Below are positions 8,739 to 17,043 of a DNA stretch of 64,000 nt, piece after piece (position 1 is the stretch's first letter; every line of letters begins with the position of its first letter). Position numbers and translations under genes: made by a program. Under the pieces are notes generated by a model that saw only the letters and a program-made list of their open reading frames with translations, did no database searches and was not told the DNA's origin. Source of the DNA: Pseudomonas sp. stari2 (GTDB lineage Bacteria; Pseudomonadota; Gammaproteobacteria; Pseudomonadales; Pseudomonadaceae). The stretch spans positions 4,805,501 through 4,869,500 of the forward strand of contig NZ_CP099760.1 in assembly GCF_040760005.1 (NCBI RefSeq), in the 5' to 3' direction.

Positions 8739-9737
8739 TCAGCGCAGCGCGAGGAGTCCTTTCACCAATGGTTCCAGCTCCAGATCGTTGACGGTTTTGA
8801 CGGTTTCAATCATCGGCACCGGCCAGCTCTGTAGGCCCAGACAGGCCCCGAGCATGGCGCCGAGAATCGCGGCGATGGTGTCGGTGTCGCCCCCCAGGCT
8901 CGCGGCCATGCACAGCGCCTCGAACGGCGTCATTTCACCGACCGCGACTTGCTGCGCGAGGGCGAACGACACCACCACCGATTCCTGCGACGCCACCGAA
9001 GTGCCGATCACGTCGTACAGCAGATCCGCGAGCAACACCGGGTCACTTTCGACACTGATGCTGCGTGCCCAACTGATCCGCGACGCGATGCGTCCACCGG
9101 CCACCCAGTGCCCGTGTGCTTCTGCTTGCTGGGCGATCTGTTGACCGAGGTTCAGCGCCTCACCCAGATCCACGCCGTTGATGCCGGCAGAGACCACCGC
9201 CGCCACTGCCGCCGCACTGGAAATCCCCAGCGTGGTGTTGTGAGTGACCTGACAGGCCTGCACCACTGCCGCGATGAAGCGCTCTGGGTCAGCAACATCC
9301 GCCGCAATCCCCACCGGCGTGATGCGCATCGCCGCGCCGTTGGTAGTGCCGTAGCGCCCGGCCTCTTCCGGCGAATGACCGGCGAGGATCATCTCGATGG
9401 CACGCTTGGTCGACGGGCCGAGCAAGTCCTGCGAACCCTTGGCCTGCATCTCGGCTTCCCATTCGATCAGCCGCTGCGCCAGCACCGCCGGCTCGATCCG
9501 GCCCTTGCCTTCGACCAGCAACTCGCCGACCAGAATCGCCTGCTCGGTGTCATCGGTGATCGAGCCCTTGGGCATGTTCGCGGCAATCGGTTGCAAGGGG
9601 CCGGCGTCTTGCAGATCAGTGATCTGGCCGAAGCGCTGCCTGATGGTTTCGCGGTTCAGGGATTGCGTCGGCATCCCCAGCGCATCGCCGAGGGCCAGGC
9701 CGTAAAACGCGCCCAAGGCACGGTCGGGGGCGGTCAT
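8739..9737 (-). CDS. ADP-ribosylglycohydrolase family protein (YegU-like)
   Basis: A 332-residue all-helical, binuclear-metal glycohydrolase. The three metal motifs are present: GLALGDALG at residues 13-21, TDDTE at 61-65 and GGDTDT at 282-287. The family removes ADP-ribose from proteins or cleaves related N-glycosidic bonds. Beside a permease and a PfkB kinase, a nucleoside-like small molecule is a more likely substrate than a protein. The ATG at 9737 overlaps the GntR stop as ATGA, and the 70-base gap to the permease gene keeps them in one operon. Confidence 0.9.
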   Translation of the reverse strand: MTAPDRALGAFYGLALGDALGMPTQSLNRETIRQRFGQITDLQDAGPLQPIAANMPKGSITDDTEQAILVGELLVEGKGRIEPAVLAQRLIEWEAEMQAKGSQDLLGPSTKRAIEMILAGHSPEEAGRYGTTNGAAMRITPVGIAADVADPERFIAAVVQACQVTHNTTLGISSAAAVAAVVSAGINGVDLGEALNLGQQIAQQAEAHGHWVAGGRIASRISWARSISVESDPVLLADLLYDVIGTSVASQESVVVSFALAQQVAVGEMTPFEALCMAASLGGDTDTIAAILGAMLGACLGLQSWPVPMIETVKTVNDLELEPLVKGLLALR

Positions 9738-10447
9738 TTCGTTTCTCCAAATTGCAGGTGCAGACGGAAATGCACCGGGTCGAGCAGGCTTTCGACCTGC
9801 TCCATGAAACGGTTCTGCCGGTCGTACGTGGTGCGCAATGCCTTGAGGAACACCGTGCCTTCCGGACGCCCGAGCAATTCGGCATCGACAGCGTTGAGCG
9901 GCTCGGCGCCGATCCACTGATCGCCGCGTTCGCCGATGTAGCCGTAGGCCGCCAGGGTAATGGTCAAGGAATTGTCGATCAGACCGACCCGCGGCAGGCT
10001 TTCCAGGCCTCCGGTGGCGGGCATCAGAGAACGTTCAAGGGACACCGCCGTGCCGTCATTGGAACGGCGACGGCGGTCAAGGGTGATGAATTGGTCGGTG
10101 CCGAAGCGCGGCAGCAGATCGGGCCGGGTCACGGCTTCCAGGCGCAACACTTCGGTGTTGATCAGTGCCCCGCTGTCAGCCAGGGCCTGGGCCCAGCCGC
10201 TGCGCTGATCGAGCACCACACCGTCGAAAGTGACGATGGAACCGACCCCGCTTTGCGTGGCGATGTAATTGCGCCGTTTCAGTTCGGCCAGCGCTTCGCG
10301 CAACGTGCCACGGCTGACGTTGAATTCCTGAGCCAACTGATGCTCGCCGGGCAACAGAAAGCCGTCCTCCATGAGGCCGCTTTCGATGCGTCGGACGAGT
10401 TCGTCGACCACCCGTTGTTTCTTGTCAAATCGTACCTGTCTAATCAT
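9734..10447 (-). CDS. GntR-family regulator with UTRA ligand domain
   Basis: A 237-residue HutC/GntR-type repressor. The winged helix at residues 8-75 contains LPGEHQLAQEFNVSRGTLRE, and the C-terminal half is the UTRA effector-binding fold (LDRRRRSNDGTAVSLERSLM; RPEGTVFLKALRT). It is the first gene of the yeg-like operon and overlaps the next gene by ATGA, so autoregulation by the sugar or nucleoside is likely. The ATG at 10447 lacks a clear Shine-Dalgarno; a TTG at 10453 is an alternative. Confidence 0.9.
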   Translation of the reverse strand: MIRQVRFDKKQRVVDELVRRIESGLMEDGFLLPGEHQLAQEFNVSRGTLREALAELKRRNYIATQSGVGSIVTFDGVVLDQRSGWAQALADSGALINTEVLRLEAVTRPDLLPRFGTDQFITLDRRRRSNDGTAVSLERSLMPATGGLESLPRVGLIDNSLTITLAAYGYIGERGDQWIGAEPLNAVDAELLGRPEGTVFLKALRTTYDRQNRFMEQVESLLDPVHFRLHLQFGETK

Positions 10448-10528
10448 GTACAAAGTGATAACCGAAACGGGTTGGGACGGGCAAGGTAATTTTTGGGAAA
10501 GGTGACAAAAGGCGCGGCACTGGAGGCA

Positions 10529-10548
10529 CCCTCTCCCAAAGGAGAGGG
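10529..10548. repeat. Pseudomonas CCCTCTCC/GGAGAGGG intergenic palindrome
   Basis: CCCTCTCC (10529-10536) and GGAGAGGG (10541-10548) form a short hairpin between convergent-free minus-strand operons. A second, fuller copy is at 63703-63737. Such elements are common between genes in fluorescent pseudomonads. It lies just downstream of araH. Confidence 0.6.
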
Positions 10549-10565
10549 TTAGCAGAATATTGATC

Positions 10566-11537
10566 TCAGCGCTGTTTCAGACGGTCGATCACTACAGCCA
10601 GCAGCAGAATCGAACCCCGAATCACATACTGATAAAACGTGTCGATATTCTTCAGGTTCATCGCATTCTCGATAATCGCCAGAATCAACACCCCGGCAAT
10701 CACATGCCGGATCATCCCGATCCCGCCGCTCAGCGACACCCCGCCCAGCACGCAAGCCGAAATCACCGTCAGTTCAAACCCCTGCCCGATCATCGGCTGC
10801 CCGGAAGTCATCCGCGACGCCAGAATCACCCCCGCCAGCGCACCGATCACCCCATGCACGGCGAAGATGATGATCTTCGTGCGATCGACATTTACACCCG
10901 CGAGCAACGCCGCCTCCTGGTTGCCGCCGATGGCCATGGTGTTGCGCCCGTACGTCGTGTAGTTCAGCAACCAACCGAAAAACAGGAAGCAGACGATGGT
11001 GATAAGGATCGGTACCGGAACACCGAACAACTGGCCGTTGCCGAACACGAAGAACGACTCCTGCGACACGCCCACCGCTTTGCCGTTCGCAAAAATGTAG
11101 GCCAGGCCACGAACGATCTGCATGGTCGCCAGCGTCGTGATCAACGCATTGACCCGCAACTTGGCGATCACGATGCCGTTGATCAACCCGACGATCAGGC
11201 CCATCACCAGCGCCGCGCTGACACCGAGAAACACGCTGTTGGTGTCGCGCATCACCACCGCCGCAACCACCCCGGCACAGGCAATCACCGAACCCACCGA
11301 CAAGTCGAAATGCCCGGACGCCAGGCAGTACAACATGGTGCACGCGGCAATCCCGGTGGTGGAAATCGCCAGGCCCAGACCGCGCATGTTCAGCGGCGAG
11401 AGGAAGTTGTCGATCAACAAGGTACAGGCGAGAAAAATGCCGACCGCCGCCAGCAACATCACCCAGTCATCAAGAAAGCGCCGCATATCCAGAGGTTTGC
11501 GCGCGGTCGGCAGGGTTTCGTTTTGGGTTGTCATCAT
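10566..11537 (-). CDS. araH: Sugar ABC transporter permease (AraH type)
   Basis: Inner-membrane permease of 323 residues from the BPD_transp_2 (RbsC/AraH) family, with about ten hydrophobic helices. Visible are ASGHFDLSVGSVIACAG and the EAA-like coupling segment GGNQEAALLAGVNVDRTKI. The ATG at 11537 follows GAGAGG and starts 9 bases after the araG stop. It forms araFGH with the two upstream genes. Given the local galactose pathway enzymes, transport of D-galactose as well as L-arabinose is likely; this is inference. Confidence 0.92.
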   Translation of the reverse strand: MMTTQNETLPTARKPLDMRRFLDDWVMLLAAVGIFLACTLLIDNFLSPLNMRGLGLAISTTGIAACTMLYCLASGHFDLSVGSVIACAGVVAAVVMRDTNSVFLGVSAALVMGLIVGLINGIVIAKLRVNALITTLATMQIVRGLAYIFANGKAVGVSQESFFVFGNGQLFGVPVPILITIVCFLFFGWLLNYTTYGRNTMAIGGNQEAALLAGVNVDRTKIIIFAVHGVIGALAGVILASRMTSGQPMIGQGFELTVISACVLGGVSLSGGIGMIRHVIAGVLILAIIENAMNLKNIDTFYQYVIRGSILLLAVVIDRLKQR

Positions 11538-11546
11538 AGTCACCTC

Positions 11547-13091
11547 TCAGTTCGCCACGCCGTCAGCGCGGTGGCGCGGCAAAGCCAGTTGCAGCAGGTT
11601 GGATTCATTGGCCTGGTCGCGGCTGACTTCGCCACGCAGGGCGCCCTCGCACAGCACCAGAATGCGGTCGGAAATGCCCATCACTTCCATCAGATCGCTG
11701 GACACCACGATCACCGAAATACCGTCGGCGGCCAGGTTATGGATGATCTGGTAGATCTCGGCCTTGGCACCGATGTCGATGCCACGGGTCGGCTCGTCGA
11801 GCAGCAGGACTTTCATCGGCATCGACAGCCAGCGGCCGAGAATCGCCTTCTGCTGATTGCCGCCTGAGAGAAACTTGATCTGCTGCCCGGCGTGTGGGGT
11901 TTTCACTCTCAGGGCCTTGATCTGTTTGTCGGCGTTGCCCTTTTCCCAGATCCCGCGCAGCAGGCATCCGAGCCCGGAATTGGCGCCACGCGCACTGATG
12001 TTGATGTTCTCGGCGACGCTGGCGAGCGGGATGATGCCTTCCTTCTTGCGATCCTCCGGGCACAGTAGAATCCCGGCAGCGATCGCATCACGGGGCGAGC
12101 GCAGCTTCAGTTCATGACCGCGCAATTCAAGGCGTCCGGCGGTGTTGCGCTCCAGCCCACTGAGCAACCGGAACAGCTCGGTGCGCCCTGCCCCGACCAG
12201 TCCGAACAGGCCAAGAATCTCGCCTTTGTGCGCGTCGAAACTGATCGGCTCACGCAGGCCCGGGCCGAGCAATCCATCGACTCTCAGCGCCACCGCGCCA
12301 CGGGGGCGACCGCGATAATCGTAGATGTCCTGAATGTCGCGCCCGACCATGCAGGTCACCAGTTGATCGTGGGTCAACTGGCTCATGTCATCGAAAGTGC
12401 GCACGTAGCGACCGTCCTTGAACACCGTCACCGCGTCGCAGATGCGGAACACTTCTTCCATGCGATGGGAGACGTAGAGCACGACTTTGCCCTCGTCGCG
12501 CAGCCGACCGATGATCGCCATCAACCGGTCGATTTCCCGTGCCGAGAGGCTGCTGGTCGGTTCGTCAAAGGCAATCACATGGGCGCCACGGGACAGTGCC
12601 TTGGCGATTTCCACCAGTTGCCGCTGGCCGAGGGACAGGCGCCCGACCTTGGTTTGTGGGTCGATTTCGTCGGCCAGGCCTTTGAGACAAGCCAACGCCT
12701 GCTGGCGCAGCGCGCCGCGATTGATCAGGCCGAAGCTGGCCGGCAGGTGGCCGAGAAACAGGTTCTCCGCCACGGTCATTTCCGGCACCAGATGCAACTC
12801 CTGGTGAATCACCGCCACGCCGCTGCCGATGCTGTCGGCGGTGGACTTGAAGGCCATCGACCGCTCGCCGATCTGCAGTTCGCCGCTGCTCGGAATGTAG
12901 GCGCCGCCGAGGATTTTCAGCAGGGTCGATTTGCCGGCGCCGTTCTCGCCCATCAAGGCGTGAACCTGCCCGGGGTGAGCGACAAAACTGATGCCGTCCA
13001 GCGCCTTAACGCCCGGGAAGGTCTTGCCGATCCCGTTGAACCGCAGGCTACCGCTGGCGCTGTGTTGTTGTGTTTGTACTTGCGCGTGCAT
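11547..13091 (-). CDS. araG: Sugar ABC transporter ATP-binding protein (AraG type)
   Basis: A 514-residue ATPase with two fused nucleotide-binding domains. The first has Walker A GENGAGKST, signature LSLGQRQ and Walker B VIAFDEPTSSL. The second has a degenerate Walker A (GLVGAGRTE), signature LSGGNQQ and LLLDEPTRGID, as is usual for sugar importers of the AraG/MglA/RbsA class. The ATG at 13091 follows GAGGTGG; an in-frame extension to 13157 runs into the araF spacer and is not supported. It lies between araF and araH in one operon. Confidence 0.94.
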   Translation of the reverse strand: MHAQVQTQQHSASGSLRFNGIGKTFPGVKALDGISFVAHPGQVHALMGENGAGKSTLLKILGGAYIPSSGELQIGERSMAFKSTADSIGSGVAVIHQELHLVPEMTVAENLFLGHLPASFGLINRGALRQQALACLKGLADEIDPQTKVGRLSLGQRQLVEIAKALSRGAHVIAFDEPTSSLSAREIDRLMAIIGRLRDEGKVVLYVSHRMEEVFRICDAVTVFKDGRYVRTFDDMSQLTHDQLVTCMVGRDIQDIYDYRGRPRGAVALRVDGLLGPGLREPISFDAHKGEILGLFGLVGAGRTELFRLLSGLERNTAGRLELRGHELKLRSPRDAIAAGILLCPEDRKKEGIIPLASVAENINISARGANSGLGCLLRGIWEKGNADKQIKALRVKTPHAGQQIKFLSGGNQQKAILGRWLSMPMKVLLLDEPTRGIDIGAKAEIYQIIHNLAADGISVIVVSSDLMEVMGISDRILVLCEGALRGEVSRDQANESNLLQLALPRHRADGVAN

Positions 13092-13147
13092 TTGAACCAC
13101 CTCATCACACCGTTCAAGCGGCCCGGCTGCCCGGGCCGCCGCTGCCG

Positions 13148-14152
13148 TCAGTTCCACAGGCCGATCTTCTCCAGCTCCTGCTTGAAGTTATCGCGGGTGA
13201 TCAGGGTGACGTCGTCCATCGCGGTGTACTTCGGCGGTTCTTTGCCGGTGGTGACCCACTCGTACATCATGCTCGCGGTGTTGTAGCCCTCGATGTGCGG
13301 GCTCGGCAGCATCGAACCGTAGAAGCCGCTATTGGGCTTTTTCAGCTCGCCGATCGCGTCAGTGCCATTGATGCCGATGCCGATCACGTTGGCGGCGGCA
13401 AACCCGGCGGCTTCAGTGGCGCGCACGCCGCCCAGCACGGTGTTGTCGTTCATGCCGCCGATGATCAGGTTCTTCGCTGCGCCGGGCAGCTTGACCAGCG
13501 CCGAGTTGGTGGCGTCCATGCTGCCCGGTACGTCGAGGGTTTTCAGAGCGGCGGTCAGGATGTGCTCTTTCGGCAGGCCGGCATCCAAGAGCGCCTTCAT
13601 CGAGCCGTCGGTGCGCTTCTTGCCGGTGTCGAGTTCGTTGTAGGTGTTCACAACGGCGTAGGTGTCTTTCCAGTCCCAGTTACGTTTTTTCGCCTCGGCG
13701 GCCATGGCGGCGCCCTGCTTCTGGCCGACTTCGAACGCAGCCATGCCGAGGTACGGCACCTCTTCCATGAACTTGCCGTTGGCGTCGACGAAACGATCGT
13801 CGACGGCAATCACTTTCAGGTCATTGAGTTTGGCCTTGGCCATGATCGCCGGGCCGAGGGACACGTCCGGCGGACAAATCACAAAGCCTTTGGCGCCGTT
13901 GGCCGCGAGGCTATCGATGGCCGAGAGAGTTTTCTCGCCATCCGGCACGGCGATCTTGATCAGCTCGAAACCTTTGTCCTTGGCAGCTTTTTCAGCGAAA
14001 GCCCATTCGGTCTGGAACCACGGTTCTTCGGCCTGCTTGACCAGGAAACCGATCTTCACCGGATCGGCGGCCAGCAGCGAACTGCTCAGGCTGAACGCAG
14101 TGACCGCCAGCGCGGTACTGCACAGGGTACGAATCCCGAAACGACGTTTCAT
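13148..14152 (-). CDS. araF: Periplasmic sugar-binding protein (AraF type)
   Basis: A 334-residue periplasmic binding protein with a signal peptide (residues 1-29, hydrophobic core STALAVTAFSLSSSLLA). The mature part begins ADPVKIGFLVKQAEEPWFQTE, the AraF-type start, and carries conserved stretches IAVDDRFVDANG, PGSMDATNSAL, GGMNDNTVLGGVRATE and GIGINGTDAI. It binds L-arabinose, and in the family often D-galactose and D-fucose. The gene begins the araFGH operon. A TCATA-TATGA palindrome (14241-14253) lies upstream and resembles one before the local GntR gene. Confidence 0.94.
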   Translation of the reverse strand: MKRRFGIRTLCSTALAVTAFSLSSSLLAADPVKIGFLVKQAEEPWFQTEWAFAEKAAKDKGFELIKIAVPDGEKTLSAIDSLAANGAKGFVICPPDVSLGPAIMAKAKLNDLKVIAVDDRFVDANGKFMEEVPYLGMAAFEVGQKQGAAMAAEAKKRNWDWKDTYAVVNTYNELDTGKKRTDGSMKALLDAGLPKEHILTAALKTLDVPGSMDATNSALVKLPGAAKNLIIGGMNDNTVLGGVRATEAAGFAAANVIGIGINGTDAIGELKKPNSGFYGSMLPSPHIEGYNTASMMYEWVTTGKEPPKYTAMDDVTLITRDNFKQELEKIGLWN

Positions 14153-14240
14153 AAGCAGACTCCTTGTTATTTTTCTTGAGCGTTATTTGAAAAGCGTTGA
14201 AGCGGTCGAAGCATGTTTCTGTAAATCATCAGGACAATAG

Positions 14241-14253
14241 TCATATCGTATGA
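14241..14253. promoter_or_regulatory. Candidate GntR operator upstream of araF
   Basis: TCATATCGTATGA has 5-base inverted arms and is followed by TGATTGG. The GntR/FCD gene has ATCATATGAT followed by TGGG in its own upstream region (17044-17053). Shared arms suggest the same repressor acts on both. It lies about 90 bases before the araF start codon. Confidence 0.5.
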
Positions 14254-14295
14254 TGATTGGATTTCAGACGGACCTTTCCCTCTAAAATCCGGTTT

Positions 14296-15114
14296 TTAGT
14301 CGTGGTACATCACCGAGCGACCACCATCGATGGTGATGCACGAAGCGTTGATGAACGGTGCTTCATCACTGGCCAGGAACACGGCGGTCATCGCCACTTC
14401 GATCGGTTGGCCGATGCGTTTTGGCGGATGTAGGTCAAAGGCGCGCTGGCGTTCAGCGTGCGGGTCGGCGAAACCGTTCCAGTAATCGACGTTGAGCTGG
14501 GTTTCGATATAGCCCGGGGCGATGGCGTTGACGCGAATGCCCTTCGGCGCGTACTCGATGCCCAGCGCGCGGGTCAGACCGAGCAAGCCGTGTTTGGCCA
14601 CCGGATACGGGAAGCAACCGGGAATGATGTTCGTGGAATGGGTCGAGGCAATATTGATGATGCTGCCGATGCCCTGCTCGATCATCTGCGGCAACACGGC
14701 TTTGCAGCCATACCAGGCGCCGTCGAGGTCGATGGCGAAGCAGCGGCGCCAGTCTTCTTCGGTCATTTGCAGCGGATCGCGGAACACGTTGACCCCGGCG
14801 CAGTTGACCAGCACATCGATGCGCCCGTGCAGCTCGATGGCCAACTTGGCCATGGCGTGCAGATCCTGCTGGCGCGATACATCGGCCTTGATCGCTTGTA
14901 CATCGGCGCCCTGCTCGCGCCAGTGCGCGGCGACTTTCTCGACTTTTTCAGCCTGGATATCGCTGATCACCAGTTTCGCCTGCTGGGAGGCGAAGGTCGC
15001 AACGATAGCTTCGCCGATGCCTTGGGCGGCGCCGGTCAGCAACACAACCTTGTTTTTCAGGCGCTCGCCTTTGGGTGGTTCGGGCACCGGTGGCAGGGAC
15101 AGAGGTTCAGCCAT
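14296..15114 (-). CDS. SDR-family sugar 1-dehydrogenase (D-galactose/L-arabinose)
   Basis: A 272-residue short-chain dehydrogenase. The Rossmann motif TGAAQGIGE lies at residues 27-35, VLVNCAG at 101-107, and the catalytic Tyr170-x-x-x-Lys174 (YPVAK) follows a Ser-rich strand (INIASTHS). Beside araFGH, a lactonase and dgoKAD, the expected reaction is oxidation of D-galactose (and probably L-arabinose) to the aldonolactone with NAD(P). The ATG at 15114 has CAGGAG upstream. It is preceded by a 50-codon leader ORF, an intrinsic terminator and a dgoK-like promoter. Confidence 0.88.
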   Translation of the reverse strand: MAEPLSLPPVPEPPKGERLKNKVVLLTGAAQGIGEAIVATFASQQAKLVISDIQAEKVEKVAAHWREQGADVQAIKADVSRQQDLHAMAKLAIELHGRIDVLVNCAGVNVFRDPLQMTEEDWRRCFAIDLDGAWYGCKAVLPQMIEQGIGSIINIASTHSTNIIPGCFPYPVAKHGLLGLTRALGIEYAPKGIRVNAIAPGYIETQLNVDYWNGFADPHAERQRAFDLHPPKRIGQPIEVAMTAVFLASDEAPFINASCITIDGGRSVMYHD

Positions 15115-15117
15115 GAA

Positions 15118-15270
15118 TCAGGACTCCTGTTCGAAAGCATAAAAAAACCGGGCATCTGACGATGTCCGGTCTGGAAGGCTTTTGGAACGAAACAGGCGAG
15201 CGCCGCAGACGGCATCGGGCCGTTGCGAGACGCTGACTCCGCTAAGGAGTGCGATAGAAATTCGCTGCAT
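15118..15270 (-). CDS. 50-residue leader ORF before the sugar dehydrogenase
   Basis: ATG at 15270 follows the same AGGTGAAG ribosome binding site as dgoK, 48 bases after the predicted transcription start. The ORF ends with TGA three bases before the dehydrogenase ATG and runs across an intrinsic terminator (15141-15170). Its first residues (MQRISIALLSG) share I6-A7-L8 and G11 with the start of DgoK (MLAQLIALDWG). It is therefore either a leader peptide or the remnant of a lost dgoK copy. No domain was recognised, and translation is unproven. Confidence 0.4.
   Translation of the reverse strand: MQRISIALLSGVSVSQRPDAVCGARLFRSKSLPDRTSSDARFFYAFEQES
15141..15170 (-). terminator. Intrinsic terminator inside the dehydrogenase leader
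   Basis: On the minus strand ACCGGACATC, loop GTCA, GATGCCCGGT (one A-C mismatch) is followed by seven T residues. It lies 26 bases before the dehydrogenase start codon and inside the 50-codon leader ORF. It could end transcripts from the upstream lactonase gene or act as an attenuator. Confidence 0.7.
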
Positions 15271-15317
15271 CACTTCACCTGTTTTGTTCTTTTTAAGTGT
15301 GAGTGCGTGTTACTGCT

Positions 15318-15354
15318 GGAGCCGACTATAAACCCGACCGCCAAATAATCTCAA
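15318..15354 (-). promoter_or_regulatory. Promoter of the sugar dehydrogenase, twin of the dgoK promoter
   Basis: -35 TTGAGA (15349-15354), an 18-base spacer and -10 TATAGT (15325-15330) are all identical in form to the dgoK promoter. The blocks GACTATAAACCCG and ATCTCAATATATAA are shared exactly with 2707-2744. Confidence 0.7.
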
Positions 15355-15368
15355 TATATAATTTTGCA

Positions 15369-15383
15369 TCCCACATTTTGGGA
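15369..15383. promoter_or_regulatory. Palindromic operator, second copy
   Basis: TCCCACATTTTGGGA is centred about 58 bases upstream of the predicted dehydrogenase transcript start. It is directly next to the stop codon of the lactonase gene (15385-15387). It differs from the dgoK site only in the three central bases. Confidence 0.6.
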
Positions 15384-15384
15384 C

Positions 15385-16260
15385 TTAATCAGCGAAACGC
15401 GTACAGAGCTTTCCGGCGACATCCACTCGCAACGACAGCACGGCGCCATCCAGCGGGTGGTTCAGAGGACTTTTGGCGCTGGTGACGTACAGGGTTTTCA
15501 GGTCTTCGCCGCCGAATACGCAACTGGTGGGGCGGCTGATCGGCAGATCGATCTTGCGGTCGATTTGGCCATCCGGCGTCAGGCGCAGCAGGCAACTGCC
15601 GTCCCAGCGGGCGTTCCAGATGTAGCCCTCGGCGTCCATCGCCGAACCGTCCGGGCCACCGTTCTGATCGGCGCCGTACCAAGGCCGGGCAGTGTCGAGG
15701 TTGCCGTCGGTGTGGATGAAATAGCGATACAACGTGCCGTCGAGGCTGTCGCCGAACAACAGCGTGGTGCCGTCATCGCTCCAGAGCAGCGTGTTGGGAA
15801 TTCCCAGGCCACGCAGCAATGGCGTGACTCGTTTATCCGGATCAACCCGAAACAGGCCGCCGGAACGTCGGGTGATCGGCAGATCCTCGCCCTGCTCTCC
15901 GATGTTGTTTTGCATGGTGCCGAGCCACAACCGGCCCTGGCCATCGCAACGCGCTTCGTTGGCCCGATTGCCCGGTTGCGGGTCGGCGACGCAGAACAGC
16001 GTCAACCGTGGTTCAAGTCCGGGGGAATCCAGATCGAGTCGGTAGACGCCGCTACTCAGAGTCACCAGCGCATCGCCACTGGCGCAGGGAATGAACGCCG
16101 AGACGTGTTCCGGCATCTGCCAGATCTGCACGTTCTGCCCGATCAGCCGCAGTGCCTGCCTGCCGGCGATGTCGACCCAGTACAGCGCCTGGGTCGGCGC
16201 GTCCCAGAACGGTCCTTCGCCCAGTTGCGCCCGGTGCTCTGTCACCGCAGTCCACGTCAT
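15385..16260 (-). CDS. SMP-30/gluconolactonase-family aldonolactonase
   Basis: A 291-residue six-bladed beta-propeller lactonase. Family motifs include LGEGPFWDAPTQALYWVDI near residues 13-31 (a metal-ligand Glu), NEARCDGQGRLWLGTM, GIPNTLLWSDD and the late DAEGYIWNA/SCVFGGEDLKTLYVTSA strands. It should hydrolyse galactono- or arabinono-lactone made by the adjacent dehydrogenase, giving galactonate for DgoD. The ATG at 16260 follows a GGAGG site and lies 25 bases after the GntR stop. It is probably cotranscribed with the regulator. Confidence 0.9.
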   Translation of the reverse strand: MTWTAVTEHRAQLGEGPFWDAPTQALYWVDIAGRQALRLIGQNVQIWQMPEHVSAFIPCASGDALVTLSSGVYRLDLDSPGLEPRLTLFCVADPQPGNRANEARCDGQGRLWLGTMQNNIGEQGEDLPITRRSGGLFRVDPDKRVTPLLRGLGIPNTLLWSDDGTTLLFGDSLDGTLYRYFIHTDGNLDTARPWYGADQNGGPDGSAMDAEGYIWNARWDGSCLLRLTPDGQIDRKIDLPISRPTSCVFGGEDLKTLYVTSAKSPLNHPLDGAVLSLRVDVAGKLCTRFAD

Positions 16261-16285
16261 GCAACCTCCTGTCTTGTTGTTTTTG

Positions 16286-17002
16286 TCAGTTGGCTTTTTT
16301 GTCGGCCATTACCTGCGGGTAAAACCGCTTGATGGCCAGGTCGGCATTGTCGATCAGGGTCATGCAGGCCCACACCCCGCGCGCGGCATCCCGGGCGGCG
16401 ATGGCGTCGGCCATGTCTTTGTGAATGGGCAGTGTGCGGCGCAATTCGTCGGGGTCGGCGGCAGACACTTCGAAGGACACAGCAAGCAGCGCGCCGAGAG
16501 CCGGCACCATCTGCTCAATGAATTGATTGTGACTGGCGGCGAGAATGCACTCGTGGAAGAACTGGTCGGCGCGGTTGTAATCGATGCCGCTGTCCACCGC
16601 CCGTTCCAGCGCGTTGTAGGCCTGCCGCACGGCTTGCACCTGTTCGACGGTCGCCCGCTCACAGGCCCAGCGCACCGCCATCGGTTCGATGGTGCGGCGT
16701 AGGTCGAGCAAGTCATCGACGAAGTTTTCCGGCAGGCCGCTGCGTGACAGCCAGCCGACGACTTGTGGATCGAACAGGTTCCAGCGCTTGATAGGCAACA
16801 CCCGCGTGCCGACTTTCGGCCCGACTTCGAGCAGGCCTTTGGCGACGAGGGTCTTGATGGCTTCGCGGATCACGGTGCGACTTACACCGAGCTGTTCACC
16901 CAGCTCAGCCTCGACCTTGATCGCCTGCCCGGGTTTCACCTGGCCGGCGGCAATCCAGGCGCCCAGCCAGTCAACCGTTGATGCGTGAAAACTGCTCGAC
17001 AT
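16286..17002 (-). CDS. GntR-family regulator with FCD domain (DgoR-like)
   Basis: A 238-residue FadR-type regulator. The winged helix contains LGEQLGVSRTVIREAIKTL (about residues 32-50), followed by an all-helical FCD domain with the metal-site pattern DQFFHECIL and HKDMADAI. It resembles regulators of sugar-acid catabolism such as DgoR. It heads the lactonase transcript. ATG 17002 is preferred over an in-frame GTG at 17008; neither has a strong ribosome binding site. A perfect ATCATATGAT palindrome 42 bases upstream suggests autoregulation. Confidence 0.88.
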   Translation of the reverse strand: MSSSFHASTVDWLGAWIAAGQVKPGQAIKVEAELGEQLGVSRTVIREAIKTLVAKGLLEVGPKVGTRVLPIKRWNLFDPQVVGWLSRSGLPENFVDDLLDLRRTIEPMAVRWACERATVEQVQAVRQAYNALERAVDSGIDYNRADQFFHECILAASHNQFIEQMVPALGALLAVSFEVSAADPDELRRTLPIHKDMADAIAARDAARGVWACMTLIDNADLAIKRFYPQVMADKKAN

Positions 17003-17043
17003 GGACACCCCGAAGCCGTTCGCTGTGGGTGCCTACGCTAATC

